A stretch of 64,000 bases of DNA from the NCBI GenBank assembly GCA_007244375.1, contig SCVW01000046.1, forward strand, positions 62,001-126,000, in the 5' to 3' direction. The DNA comes from Smithella sp. (GTDB lineage Bacteria > Desulfobacterota > Syntrophia > Syntrophales > Smithellaceae). The stretch's first letter is position 1. Every line of letters starts with the position of its first letter. Shown here piece after piece: positions 34,257-43,150 of this stretch. The notes beneath the pieces were generated by a model. That model was not told the origin of the DNA. It made no database searches and saw only the letters and a program-made list of their open reading frames with translations. The position numbers were made by a program, and so were the translations under genes.

Positions 34257-35195
34257 ATGAAAAGAATCACGCAAATGTTTTTGCTGTTTAATTTTGTTTT
34301 TGCAGTCGCTTCTTGTATTCCCGTACCTGTTCCTGTAGGTACGCCGTCACCGGGTTATGAACAGTATGGCTATAGTTATGGGTACGACGATCAATATGGC
34401 TATGGTTACGACGACGAGTATGTTGATGTTCCGATAGTTTACGGAGAACCCCTGTACTATACACCTCCGGTAACTGTAACATTTGTCTTCGATTATTTTA
34501 CATATGAAATGGTCGGTGGGTATGTAGATATTGTTTTCTGGCGGGGTGGACACCGTTACCATCATGAACCGTGGTACGATCATGGAAGAAGAATCAGACC
34601 GGATGACATAAGGGCAAATCCACATCATAGAATTCGCGGTCCTGAATTCTTTAAACATCGTGAAATGTTGAAAAAGAAACATAATATTTCTCATCCCGAC
34701 AATTATTATGGGTTGAAGCATCCTAAAAATCCGGATCAACAAAGACCAAAACCGGGAGAGCAAAGACCACAATGGGAACAAAAACAACCTCCACAAGTAG
34801 AGAAACGACCTCAGTGGGAACAGCATCCTCAGTGGGAACAGAAAGGGACTCCACAGTTAGAAAAGAAACCTCAGTGGGGTGAGCAGGGGGCACAGCAAAC
34901 AGAGAAACGTCCGCAGTGGGAACAGAAACCTTCTCAACAGACAGAACAAAAACCTCAACGGGGAAAGCAGCAGCCTCAGCAAGGATCATTGCGTCAGCAA
35001 CCTCAACAGACAAAACAGGTCTATCAGAAAGAAAAACAAAAACGTGCGCAAGAGAAGCAGAAAAAAGTAAAAGAACGTTATAAAAAATCGGAGCAAAAGC
35101 AGGAACAAGAACAAGAGCAGAAACAGGAAAAAGTGCGAGGGCGGGAACAGTCAATTGAGGAAAAAACAAAACAGCGGCCACACTTGAGATGGTAA
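34257..35195 (+). CDS. Repeat-rich lipoprotein (RPQWEQ repeats)
   Basis: 312 residues. Lipoprotein signal with lipobox VASC. Residues ~28-55 are Tyr/Gly/Asp rich (YGYSYGYDDQYGYGYDDEY), followed by a small folded part (VTFVFDYFTYEMVGGYVDIV and an HRYHHEPWYDHGRR His-rich segment). From residue ~165 the protein is Gln/Lys/Glu rich with about six copies of a (K/R)PQWEQ-type unit, ending in a highly charged tail. The folded part resembles small lipoproteins of deltaproteobacteria; the tail looks unstructured and may interact with polyanions. Strong AAAGGAGG site. Confidence 0.75.
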   Translation: MKRITQMFLLFNFVFAVASCIPVPVPVGTPSPGYEQYGYSYGYDDQYGYGYDDEYVDVPIVYGEPLYYTPPVTVTFVFDYFTYEMVGGYVDIVFWRGGHRYHHEPWYDHGRRIRPDDIRANPHHRIRGPEFFKHREMLKKKHNISHPDNYYGLKHPKNPDQQRPKPGEQRPQWEQKQPPQVEKRPQWEQHPQWEQKGTPQLEKKPQWGEQGAQQTEKRPQWEQKPSQQTEQKPQRGKQQPQQGSLRQQPQQTKQVYQKEKQKRAQEKQKKVKERYKKSEQKQEQEQEQKQEKVRGREQSIEEKTKQRPHLRW

Positions 35196-35832
35196 ACGAT
35201 TTTTAAAAGTGTTTTTTCGGAATACAGCAAAAAATGTAAAACAGAAGCAGCATTACTAAAATTAAAGAAGCCGCTTTTGGAACATTATGTTCTGAATAAT
35301 ATAATGCCCTGATATTGATGGCTTGAGTTCGCAATGATCTAGAAAACCAACTGGTGGAACACCCATCGTCTGCAAAAGTCTGGCCCGGTAATTAACCTGG
35401 ACGGTAGTGCTTGCCAGAATCATGATTTCCTGTTCGTTAAATTCTGTTTTTAATTTGCTGATGAAATCCCGGGAAAATTGCAGATGTGTGCGTGAAATTA
35501 AAAGAATGTATTCCATTTATGCTAATGATCTTTTCATATTGAAATAAGTAATTTTATGATTTATTGTGAGTCTCAAATTTTAAGAACGAATAACCTAAAG
35601 ATCACTTATAGGTACATTAGACTTTGTAAGTCGAATCCCGACTTTGTCGGGACACAGCAGAGGGTAGTGAGACCCAAGCTTCAGAAACAGGGTATATTGA
35701 AGCTTGCGGGTCGAATTATACTGCCTAAGCATGGATATAATACTCCGCAGTTTGCTTTGGGGTTCGTACCCGTGATTAAATCGCTGCGATTTTTTAAATT
35801 ACGTTCAAATAAAGATTTTTAGGAAAATTGTT
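35196..35832. other. Long intergenic region with hairpins and doubtful ORFs
   Basis: 637 bp. A minus ORF (35262-35516, 84 codons) has no family and no ribosome site. A plus ORF (35556-35822) is basic and composition-driven. The region contains a CCCGACTTTGTCGGG palindrome near 35637-35651 and a long imperfect hairpin at 35671-35712. No RNA family recognised. Confidence 0.45.
35671..35712. repeat. Imperfect inverted repeat
   Basis: GACCCAAGCTTCA pairs with TGAAGCTTGCGGGTC across a 14-nt loop, one bulge. It sits about 120 bp before the FmdE-type gene. Confidence 0.5.
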
Positions 35833-36450
35833 ATGCTAAATATAAATAGTGGAAATAATATACCGAATGATCTGAAAAAATGTGTGGAATTTCATGGACA
35901 TATTTGTCCAGGTTTGATTTATGGTTACCTGGTGGCCAAAGAGGCGATGAAACTGATGAATATAGCGCGATCCATTGATGAGGAAGTTGTTGCTATTTGT
36001 GAAAACGATTCCTGTGCAGTAGATGCTCTTCAGGTTTTGCTGGGTACTTTAATGGGGAAAGGCAACCTTATAATAAATAATTTCGGGAAGAATGCCTATA
36101 CAATATTGAGCCGTTCCAAGCGTCAGGCTTATAGATTTTCTCGAAATACACGTTATGATTACAAAGGCAGGGACAAAAGTGAGTTTGACAGGTTGGAGGC
36201 GGCTGTTGCCGCCGGAAAAGCGTCGGAAGACGATCATCTCAATCTAAAACGACTTAAAATCAATGATCTCCTGACTCGTCCCTTTGAGGAAATATTTACA
36301 ACCACAAAAATGCCTTTTGTTGAGCCAAAATACGCACAACTTGCACCGTCTGAGCCTTGTGAATTATGCGGTGAGATGACAATGGCATCAAAAATGATAA
36401 AATTAAAAGACGGGCGGCAGGTCTGTATACCTTGTTCAAAAAATGTATGA
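35833..36450 (+). CDS. FmdE-family protein (formylmethanofuran dehydrogenase subunit E-like)
   Basis: 205 residues. The Cys/His motif CVEFHGHICPGLIYGYLVAK is the FmdE signature, followed by ENDSCAVDALQVLLGTL. The C-terminus has a zinc ribbon (CELCGEM ... CIPCSKN). FmdE proteins without other Fmd subunits occur widely in anaerobic bacteria and may serve in molybdenum or tungsten enzyme maturation or formyl transfer; the exact role is not established. No Fmd subunits are adjacent. Confidence 0.9.
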   Translation: MLNINSGNNIPNDLKKCVEFHGHICPGLIYGYLVAKEAMKLMNIARSIDEEVVAICENDSCAVDALQVLLGTLMGKGNLIINNFGKNAYTILSRSKRQAYRFSRNTRYDYKGRDKSEFDRLEAAVAAGKASEDDHLNLKRLKINDLLTRPFEEIFTTTKMPFVEPKYAQLAPSEPCELCGEMTMASKMIKLKDGRQVCIPCSKNV

Positions 36451-36605
36451 AGTAATTTGCCATTAATAAAAAATCATATATATGGTGACGACTTTTATCG
36501 TTAATACGACTATCGCGCGGGCATTTTTAATACTTGCAATTTAATTATAACTAAGAAGCAAATGTACAGCTCATTGAGATGTCAAGAAAGGCGCATACTT
36601 AAGTA

Positions 36606-37535
36606 ATGAATTGGAACATATCGGGTAGTGAGGAAATAAGAACAAAAAAATTTATAAAGTTCATAAAAGTGATTTATTTTTGTTTGTTAATATTTTTTTT
36701 ACTGCCCTTACCATTATCGGCTGCGAATATTCCTCTTTCTAAAGAGTTAGCAAGTTACATTGGAACACTGGAAAAACAGTGTGTAAAGTATGGTTGGACC
36801 GATATCAAGCCTAGAGAAATACCATGGGAATATTATCGTACAACAAAGAAAAAGCACCCGCTTATCTTTGTTAATTTTGGCAATTCCGGGAAAAATTGTG
36901 TTCTTTTTCTGGGTGCTGTTCACGGTGATGAGCTGCCGACTGTCTATCTCATGCTCAAGCTTGCTCACTATGTTAGAGACAATCCGCAGATTTTCAAAGA
37001 TAAATGCATTGTTATTGCTCCGCTTGTTAACCCCGACGGCTTTCTTTTAAGAATTCCAGCTCGCGTTAATGCCAACGGAATTGATCTCAACAGAAACTTT
37101 CCTACAAAAGACTGGTATCCTGAAGCTTTGAAAAAGTGGAGATTAAAGCAGCATAAAAACAGGCGTTATTATCCCGGACAAAAGCCCGCATCGGAACAGG
37201 AAACCATGTTTCAGATTGCCCTGATAAAGAGATTTAATCCGCAAAAAATACTCTCTGTTCACTCACCGCTTAATTTCTTCGACTTTGACGGACCTTCCTC
37301 TGATTTGGATTCATTTGAACACTGGTTGGAGAAAATAAGCAAAGAATCGAATCATCCTTTGAGGAAATTCGGGTTTTTCCCCGGTTCCTTAGGTAATTAT
37401 GCCGGTCACGAAAGGAATATTTTTACATTGACATTAGAGTTGCCTTCGTCCAAAGCCAACAAGGCCAAAGAGTATTTCGATAAGTTCCAGACATCAATTT
37501 TAAAATTTATAAATCTTTCTGTTAAAGTTGGCTAG
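36606..37535 (+). CDS. M14-type zinc carboxypeptidase, MpaA-like
   Basis: 309 residues, secreted or membrane-anchored by an N-terminal hydrophobic helix (FIKVIYFCLLIFFLLPLPLS). Zinc ligands are visible in GAVHGDELPT (HxxE) and later SVHSPLNFFDF; NANGIDLNRNFPTKDW is the substrate-binding block and TLTLELPSS contains the catalytic Glu. It resembles murein peptide amidase A, which cleaves D-Glu-meso-Dap linkages of peptidoglycan peptides. Single gene. Confidence 0.85.
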   Translation: MNWNISGSEEIRTKKFIKFIKVIYFCLLIFFLLPLPLSAANIPLSKELASYIGTLEKQCVKYGWTDIKPREIPWEYYRTTKKKHPLIFVNFGNSGKNCVLFLGAVHGDELPTVYLMLKLAHYVRDNPQIFKDKCIVIAPLVNPDGFLLRIPARVNANGIDLNRNFPTKDWYPEALKKWRLKQHKNRRYYPGQKPASEQETMFQIALIKRFNPQKILSVHSPLNFFDFDGPSSDLDSFEHWLEKISKESNHPLRKFGFFPGSLGNYAGHERNIFTLTLELPSSKANKAKEYFDKFQTSILKFINLSVKVG

Positions 37536-37587
37536 TAACTGTTCAAAACTTGATTTGAAGTTTTTCATATTTATCGGATTGTTTTCA

Positions 37588-38214
37588 TCAAGGGCAGAAG
37601 CCTTTGTTTTTAGCTGTTTCCAATAACTTGCAGTTTCCCAATGCGCAAGCTTTTTGCGCGTCCGAACAGCCAATAGTTTTGTTGCCATGTGATAAAAAAT
37701 AAATACCTCTGTTAATGTAAGCGCTGGCATAATTTGGTTGCAGGTTGATGGCCTTGTTGTAATCTTCAAGGGCGCGCTGGTACTGGCCAAGTTTATCATA
37801 AGCAAGTCCCCGGCCATGATAGGCTTCGGCGTCATCAGGTTGCAAATTAATGGCTTGATTAAAATCCTCAATTGCTTGCTGATGCTGGCCGATTTCACTA
37901 TATATGATTCCCTTGTTGTAAAACGCTTCGGAATAAGCCGGATTCAGGTTGATTGCCTGATTATAATCCTTGATGGCGGGCTGATACTGACCAAGGTTTT
38001 CGTAAGCAATCCCCCTGTTGTAGTAAGATTCGGCATCATCAGGCTGAAGCTTAATGGCATTGCTCAAATATACAATGGCTTTATGTGGGTCGGTAAATTT
38101 TTTACCATCCGATAAAGAAATTGCCTTATTGAACCAGTCGGTTGCCGTTTCACTCATGGCTGGGGTACAAAGAAATGTTAGAACAAACAATATGGAAACT
38201 ATAATTTTGCGCAT
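37588..38214 (-). CDS. TPR-repeat periplasmic protein
   Basis: 208 residues. A signal peptide (MRKIIVSILFVLTFL..., cleavage after AMS) and four 34-residue TPR units of the form QPDDAESYYNRGIAYENLGQ / YQPAIKDYNQAINL, ending in a Cys-containing tail (GCSDAQKACALGNCKLLE) that may form disulfides like Sel1-type repeats. A protein-protein interaction scaffold. The internal repetition is also visible at DNA level. Confidence 0.88.
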   Translation of the reverse strand: MRKIIVSILFVLTFLCTPAMSETATDWFNKAISLSDGKKFTDPHKAIVYLSNAIKLQPDDAESYYNRGIAYENLGQYQPAIKDYNQAINLNPAYSEAFYNKGIIYSEIGQHQQAIEDFNQAINLQPDDAEAYHGRGLAYDKLGQYQRALEDYNKAINLQPNYASAYINRGIYFLSHGNKTIGCSDAQKACALGNCKLLETAKNKGFCP

Positions 38215-38350
38215 AATGCCTCCGTCAACAGTTTCATGTTTCTATCATAATTATGGAGGAAATTGCATCAACGATTTTGATTTAAAAATTTTCGACAGAA
38301 CGGTATATAAAGTCACTGAACGAGTTAATAAAAACACATGGCCGTGATTT

Positions 38351-39658
38351 TTATCGATTTTCCATGTTGATATGTTTGTAAAGATCCTGCGGTGTCTTAA
38401 ACGGCTGGTGCCTTTCAACTCGATGAAGTTTGACTGCGCTCTGCTCGCATCCAACGGCACATACACCGCAACCTATGCATAACTCTGGCTTTAATTTCCA
38501 CTTTTTGTCGTTTTTATCAACGGTTATCGCGTGAAATAAACATCGATCAGCACATCTTCCGCAGAAGGTACAAATTGTCCTATTCGATTTGGGAAGATAG
38601 TTGGAAGGAGCAACCGCAGTGGGATTGTCCCAGCGCGTACGTCCGCGTACTTCTGAACAACAGCACTCGCAGCACATGCAGATCACTCTGCTGGTGTTTT
38701 CTTCGGAGTTTTCCGTTGTTGCCACAAGCCCCATCTCCATCATTGCGTCAAGGTAATCTTTGGCCTGCTTCTTGGTTGCCGGTCGGCCAAGACCCATTCC
38801 TTCCATGGCCTGGCCCATTAGGCCAAGCATGATACACGAACCGATAGGGTTTCTTTCTTTGCATTCGCGGATGCCGAGTTTTTCAGTGCGTTCCCGGCAG
38901 GGGCAGGGCACAAGCGTGGCAGAAGCTGCGGCGTCTATGATTTTGTGTGCTTCTTCGGTATCCAGAATTTTCTGTTCGGGATCTATGGTCTTGGCAACAG
39001 GAATTGTCCGGTATAAAGGTGTTCCTTTTGCGCCTGTTTCATAAAATTTATAGAACTTATCTTCAATAAAGAATTTTTTATACAACTCAGCGCCTTTCAA
39101 TACTTCAGGGCTGACTTGATCATGAAGATTCTGGATGTTTTTCAATAATGATATATGAGGGAATGCATATAATCTCATGGAAATAAATTCGAAACCTGAC
39201 TTCAATCCATATTCGTTCATGTTCTCCAGAGAGTTTCTGATAAAACTTATTAAGATCCTGGCAACTTCTTTTAGTCCCTCCCCCCGGTAAGTATTCCACA
39301 AGACAGCGACTGTCTTTATAGGCCATGTTATGCTTGAAGCCTTGATGATTTTACGCATGTTTACCACGATATTTTTATCGGACATCTGCTTCAGTACTTT
39401 ATTAACTTCCTGTAGCGGTTGGCCGGAAATTATGGCCAGTTGGGTTGCAGTCATGAAACTTGCGGGCTCGATTGTGGTAGAAAAAATATCGTTTATAACT
39501 TTGAGATGTCTGGCTACTTCCGCCTCGTCCGGTGTGTAGAGTAGCATAAGATATTCTAAAAACGCTTTCGAGAAACCATCGCCGGATTGTGATTTCGGCG
39601 CCCGCCACGCTGTTTTGTTAATATTCGCGGCAATCGCAATATACGGGGAGTCCTTCAT
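38351..39658 (-). CDS. Fe-S protein with winged-helix-like N-terminus (paralog)
   Basis: 435 residues. N-terminal winged-helix pattern (TPDEAEVARHLKVINDIF, QLAIISGQPLQEVNKVL), a central LVPCPCRERTEKLG and VICMCCECCCSEVRG, then TICTFCGRCADRC and CIGCGVCAVGCEQSAV. Same order as the proteins at 40177 and 22317. It is the last gene of the MarR-led operon. Predicted redox/electron-transfer or aromatic/CoA-metabolism accessory. Confidence 0.8.
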   Translation of the reverse strand: MKDSPYIAIAANINKTAWRAPKSQSGDGFSKAFLEYLMLLYTPDEAEVARHLKVINDIFSTTIEPASFMTATQLAIISGQPLQEVNKVLKQMSDKNIVVNMRKIIKASSITWPIKTVAVLWNTYRGEGLKEVARILISFIRNSLENMNEYGLKSGFEFISMRLYAFPHISLLKNIQNLHDQVSPEVLKGAELYKKFFIEDKFYKFYETGAKGTPLYRTIPVAKTIDPEQKILDTEEAHKIIDAAASATLVPCPCRERTEKLGIRECKERNPIGSCIMLGLMGQAMEGMGLGRPATKKQAKDYLDAMMEMGLVATTENSEENTSRVICMCCECCCSEVRGRTRWDNPTAVAPSNYLPKSNRTICTFCGRCADRCLFHAITVDKNDKKWKLKPELCIGCGVCAVGCEQSAVKLHRVERHQPFKTPQDLYKHINMENR

Positions 39659-39702
39659 AATTGCTTCCTCTAATACTTGATCAGTAAATCCAATATTTCT
39701 TA

Positions 39703-40125
39703 TTAATTCGTTTCCTTTTCAAACAAATACGAAAAAGGGATCGCGATTAAATCGCCGATGATGTACGTTATAAAAATAGCCGCTAAAAGAGTAGCATATA
39801 ATGAATTATTTCCGCTCATCACCAGAGGAATATAGACGCCGAGCATCCATATTATTTTATAAACGAGTTGCAGCATAAGAACGGGAACAAAACGAAGCGG
39901 CGCCCGCAGAGCAAGAATTGATAAAAAGGCAAAAGCAGCCATCGCACTGCCCATATATCCAAAAATTAAGGGATCCTGGGCGGGAAAAGGCATTAAACAT
40001 TGGGTTGTTGATTGAACAAAAGCTGGAGCTACAATTATTAATAATCCGTAGCCCCCCGCACCTAGTATGGTATACCAGTACATAAGCTTCAACCAAGACC
40101 ATCTTACATTAATGTTTGCAGACAT
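39703..40125 (-). CDS. Small integral membrane protein between two Fe-S genes
   Basis: 140 residues with four predicted membrane helices (YTILGAGGYGLLIIVAPAFV, GYMGSAMAAFAFLSILAL, LMLQLVYKIIWMLGVYIPLV, LLAAIFITYIIGDLIAI). No enzymatic motif. It sits between the two Fe-S genes of the MarR operon and may anchor one of them in the membrane (inference). Family not recognised. Confidence 0.7.
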   Translation of the reverse strand: MSANINVRWSWLKLMYWYTILGAGGYGLLIIVAPAFVQSTTQCLMPFPAQDPLIFGYMGSAMAAFAFLSILALRAPLRFVPVLMLQLVYKIIWMLGVYIPLVMSGNNSLYATLLAAIFITYIIGDLIAIPFSYLFEKETN

Positions 40126-40176
40126 TGTGACCTCCTTATGTGTTAATTTATTGTAAAGAGATAAAACTAATCCTCA

Positions 40177-41490
40177 TTATAGCTTTGTGAGCCAACCCCT
40201 TCCCTGCATATGGGCACCCATCTTCATTGCCCCAAGAAATGAAGATCGTAGGATATCACTCATCAGGGCTTTTTTTACGGGAGGAAGTTTGAAAAATGCG
40301 CCCAGAATACCGCGCATCGTCTTATGTGATATACTTTCCGGAAAATCAAACAACTGATTTTGTATTGTTCCTCTTTCGAGAGATTGAAGGATGATCCTTT
40401 CAAAAGTTGTTGCCGGATGGATTACCTTCTGCTTTCGTTTTGTCAATTGCAGGGCTTTAGTTTTACAATCCAGGGCACAAACGCCACACCCAAGACAGAT
40501 ATCCTTATTCACTACCGGGTTTTTCTTTTTCTTCGTCTTTGGGTTTTCAATAGTTATCATTTCAATGGCTTCGATGGGACACGTCTTGGCGCATTTCCCG
40601 CAGCCAATGCATTTTGCTTCGTCAATTTCGGCGATGAGGCTCGATGTGACGATGGAATGGGGATAGCCGAACTTGCTGATTCCCTGAAGTGTCGCGCAAC
40701 AGCATTTACAGCATTGACAGATCATCCGGATGTTATGCTGGACATTATCGGCATTCAGCACGAGTCTGTGCTCTTTAGACAGGGCCAGATTTTCCAGCAT
40801 TTCCGTTTTAGATACTTCCCGTCCGAAATTATGACGGATGACATAATCAGCCGCTATTCCAAAGGAAGTGCAACTTTCGAGGGGGACTTTGCATTCCTTT
40901 TCCCCCAGATGAAGCTTTTTATGGCGACAGGAACAGATACCGACGCTGAATTTATTCGTCTCCTCAACAAGAGAAACCGCTTTTTCGTAATCGAGGACTT
41001 CCATATATTCGGAAGGCCTGATGGCTTCGTCGTGAGGCACTGCGCGCATGACGGAAAGTTTTTGTTCGTCTCCAAAGTTCGCCTCATAAAAAGAGCTGTC
41101 ACCCTGCATGTAGTCATGTAGCAACTTTGCCATCTTCGGGGTATCAATATCATTGCCGGTTCTCATCATGGTAAACTCGAATATTCCAACCACAATGGGA
41201 GACGGCATGTAATAATATGCGTCGTTTGCCCAGATATCCAAGACCAACCCCTTGGAAGTCAACCCATCAATAATTTTCTGTAGTTTTGGTTTGTCATATC
41301 CAGTGGACTTAGAAATGCGATTCAGATTAGAAAAGCTGTACGGCATTTTAATCACAACATCCGCTTCTTCCGTTGAATATAGCTCCTTTAAGACGGCGTA
41401 TAACTTTTCATTCTGAGGTGCCCGAAACATCAAGCTGTCGATTTTATGTCCCAACTTTTGGTAAATTTCTTTTCCCACCAAGTGTCCCAT
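40177..41490 (-). CDS. Fe-S protein with winged-helix-like N-terminus (paralog)
   Basis: 437 residues. Winged-helix region near 55-110 (FSNLNRISKSTGYDKPKLQK), then VGICSCRHKKLHLG and MICQCCKCCCATLQG, two ferredoxin motifs (CIGCGKCAKTCPIEA and CLGCGVCALDCKTKA) and a unique C-terminal ~80 residues that are basic and amphipathic (FFKLPPVKKALMSD), possibly membrane-associated. It lies 2 bp after the MarR gene, so expression is linked. Function unknown. Confidence 0.8.
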   Translation of the reverse strand: MGHLVGKEIYQKLGHKIDSLMFRAPQNEKLYAVLKELYSTEEADVVIKMPYSFSNLNRISKSTGYDKPKLQKIIDGLTSKGLVLDIWANDAYYYMPSPIVVGIFEFTMMRTGNDIDTPKMAKLLHDYMQGDSSFYEANFGDEQKLSVMRAVPHDEAIRPSEYMEVLDYEKAVSLVEETNKFSVGICSCRHKKLHLGEKECKVPLESCTSFGIAADYVIRHNFGREVSKTEMLENLALSKEHRLVLNADNVQHNIRMICQCCKCCCATLQGISKFGYPHSIVTSSLIAEIDEAKCIGCGKCAKTCPIEAIEMITIENPKTKKKKNPVVNKDICLGCGVCALDCKTKALQLTKRKQKVIHPATTFERIILQSLERGTIQNQLFDFPESISHKTMRGILGAFFKLPPVKKALMSDILRSSFLGAMKMGAHMQGRGWLTKL

Positions 41491-41492
41491 TA

Positions 41493-41918
41493 TCAGCCCT
41501 CCATCATTTTTTGTCCGAGTTTTTCCAATGAACGATCGAACGCGACCATATCTTTATCAAGAATGTTCTCTATACTCTTATTGAGTTCACGCAGTACCGG
41601 TAGTATTTTCACCGCCAATTTTCGTCCTTTCGGAGATAACTGAATGCAAATACTCCTGCGGTCTGAATGATTTTCACGTCGTTCCACAAGTTCTTCCTTG
41701 ATCAGACGATCGATAAAACCGGTAACGGCGGGATTTTCTATCTGAATTCGGGCCGCAAGATCCTTGACGTTACTGAATTCGTTCTCCAGTAAATCCAGTA
41801 GGATAAATACCTGACCAATCGTTACACCATATTTTGACAGGGAATTGTTGTAGAAACGCTGCATTTTCCGGGCAAGAACCCCTAACCGGAAACAATGAAA
41901 ATCTCTAAATGTGTTCAT
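41493..41918 (-). CDS. MarR-family transcriptional regulator
   Basis: 141 residues. Winged-helix DNA-binding domain: ITIGQVFILLDLLEN-like helix (here VTIGQVFILLDLLEN), LAARIQIENPAVTGFIDRLI as recognition helix, and the wing VERRENHSDRRSICIQLSPKGRKL with the DxR motif. First gene of an operon with two Fe-S proteins and a membrane protein. A 17-bp perfect palindrome lies just upstream, so autoregulation is likely. Confidence 0.92.
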   Translation of the reverse strand: MNTFRDFHCFRLGVLARKMQRFYNNSLSKYGVTIGQVFILLDLLENEFSNVKDLAARIQIENPAVTGFIDRLIKEELVERRENHSDRRSICIQLSPKGRKLAVKILPVLRELNKSIENILDKDMVAFDRSLEKLGQKMMEG

Positions 41919-41936
41919 AGTCTACCTTACTAAGTT

Positions 41937-41974
41937 AACAAGTTAATAGTTAACAAGTTAACTATTAACTTGTT
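41937..41974. promoter_or_regulatory. Probable MarR operator: 17-bp perfect inverted repeat
   Basis: AACAAGTTAATAGTTAA, CAAG spacer, then its exact complement TTAACTATTAACTTGTT. It starts 19 bp before the MarR start codon; additional TTAAC half-sites flank it. Position and symmetry fit a dimeric MarR regulator binding its own promoter. Confidence 0.75.
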
Positions 41975-42188
41975 TTTATTTTTTTGTCAATAATATAATT
42001 TAAACAAACAGCAAATACCTAATGTTGTTTAAACAATAATTATTACACGGTTATATTGTCTATTCAAAAAGATTTTGTTTGATGCGAAAAATGTTTCTTA
42101 GAACGAAACAGATGAACCACCGCACGTGAATGAAATATTTTTTAAAATGCATTTAAAATCATTTTATTTCAGACAATTAATTCAGTGT

Positions 42189-42857
42189 TCATTCCACCCA
42201 GGTAGTCAAATTATCCGCCTGTTCCCTTTCCGAACGAACGTCATTAGCCGGGAAATCCGGGTCAGGATAGCCCAGGGCGATGGCAATCATTAAGCGCTTG
42301 GTTTTTGGGATGCCGGTATGTTCACGAAATACTTCCGGATATAAAACGCCCTGATCCTCGATGCATGTTCCCAGACCAAACTGCATGGCCGCAAGACATA
42401 TATTTTGCATTACTGCACCCAGATCAAGCAGTGGTCCTGCTTCTCCCAGTACTTTATCACACATGATGATTATTGCTGCCGGAGCATCGAAGAAACGAAA
42501 ACCGCGCTCCATCCACCATGCTCGCTTTTCCTTATCTTCACGCTGGATGTCCATGGATTTGAATAACTGCTTGGCAAGAGTTATCTGACGCTGTTTGTAA
42601 ACACCCTCATTAGGCCAACTGACTACCAGATGATCCGGCACAATGGGGGCTCCGCTTTTTAGTTCCTCAACAATAACCGCTCTTAGACGGTCGAGCTTCT
42701 TGCCGCTGATTACGGCGAATTCCCAGGGCTGGGTATTCATAGCCGATGGAGCCCTGCAGGCAATGTTTAAAATTTCCATAATTGTATCTTTGGGTACCGG
42801 TTTGTTTTTGAATGCCCGGATGCTTCTACGTTGCTGAATGGCTTCTATCAAATCCAT
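42189..42857 (-). CDS. Nitroreductase-family FMN oxidoreductase
   Basis: 222 residues. RRSIRAFKNKPVPKDTIMEI and APSAMNTQPWEFAVISG form the FMN site; LDLGAVMQNICLAAMQFGLG and LMIAIALGYPD complete the family pattern. Dimeric NAD(P)H-dependent reductase of nitroaromatics or quinones in general; physiological substrate unknown. It lies behind the MarR regulator's divergent flank but on the same strand, so coregulation is not assured. Confidence 0.92.
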   Translation of the reverse strand: MDLIEAIQQRRSIRAFKNKPVPKDTIMEILNIACRAPSAMNTQPWEFAVISGKKLDRLRAVIVEELKSGAPIVPDHLVVSWPNEGVYKQRQITLAKQLFKSMDIQREDKEKRAWWMERGFRFFDAPAAIIIMCDKVLGEAGPLLDLGAVMQNICLAAMQFGLGTCIEDQGVLYPEVFREHTGIPKTKRLMIAIALGYPDPDFPANDVRSEREQADNLTTWVE

Positions 42858-43150
42858 CTTCTTGCTCCTAAATGTTCAAAAAAATTCATAATTAAATAGA
42901 ACTATTCTTGTTCGCATAAATAACTTTATAACTGACAAAAATGTATTAAATCGACCAAAATATATATCAAGAATATAATAATATATCATCATAGTTCGCA
43001 GGAACAAGCCAGTCAAGGTTAAAAATAAATATTTATCTTTTCTTGGGAGTCATTTTCTGAAGAAATTATTGCCGTAGTGGATTTCAATCGCTAAGTATGA
43101 TAAATTAATGCATAAAAAATATTTATTCCTTTGATTAAAGAAGGTGAACA

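Noticed and set aside
34723-35181. 152-residue minus ORF rich in Val/Ala/Pro
   Set aside because: Antisense to the Gln/Lys-rich repeats of the lipoprotein; such composition keeps the opposite frame open without selection.
35262-35516. 84-codon minus ORF as a real gene
   Set aside because: No ribosome site, no recognisable pattern; kept only as a remark under the intergenic region.
37738-38115. Regular repetition of about 102 bp, first taken as a repeat array
   Set aside because: It is the coding sequence of TPR units; spacing, divergence and reading frame fit protein repeats and not a CRISPR.
40360-41121. 253-residue plus ORF inside the Fe-S gene
   Set aside because: Exactly antisense to a gene with multiple conserved Cys motifs; no family match and no ribosome site.
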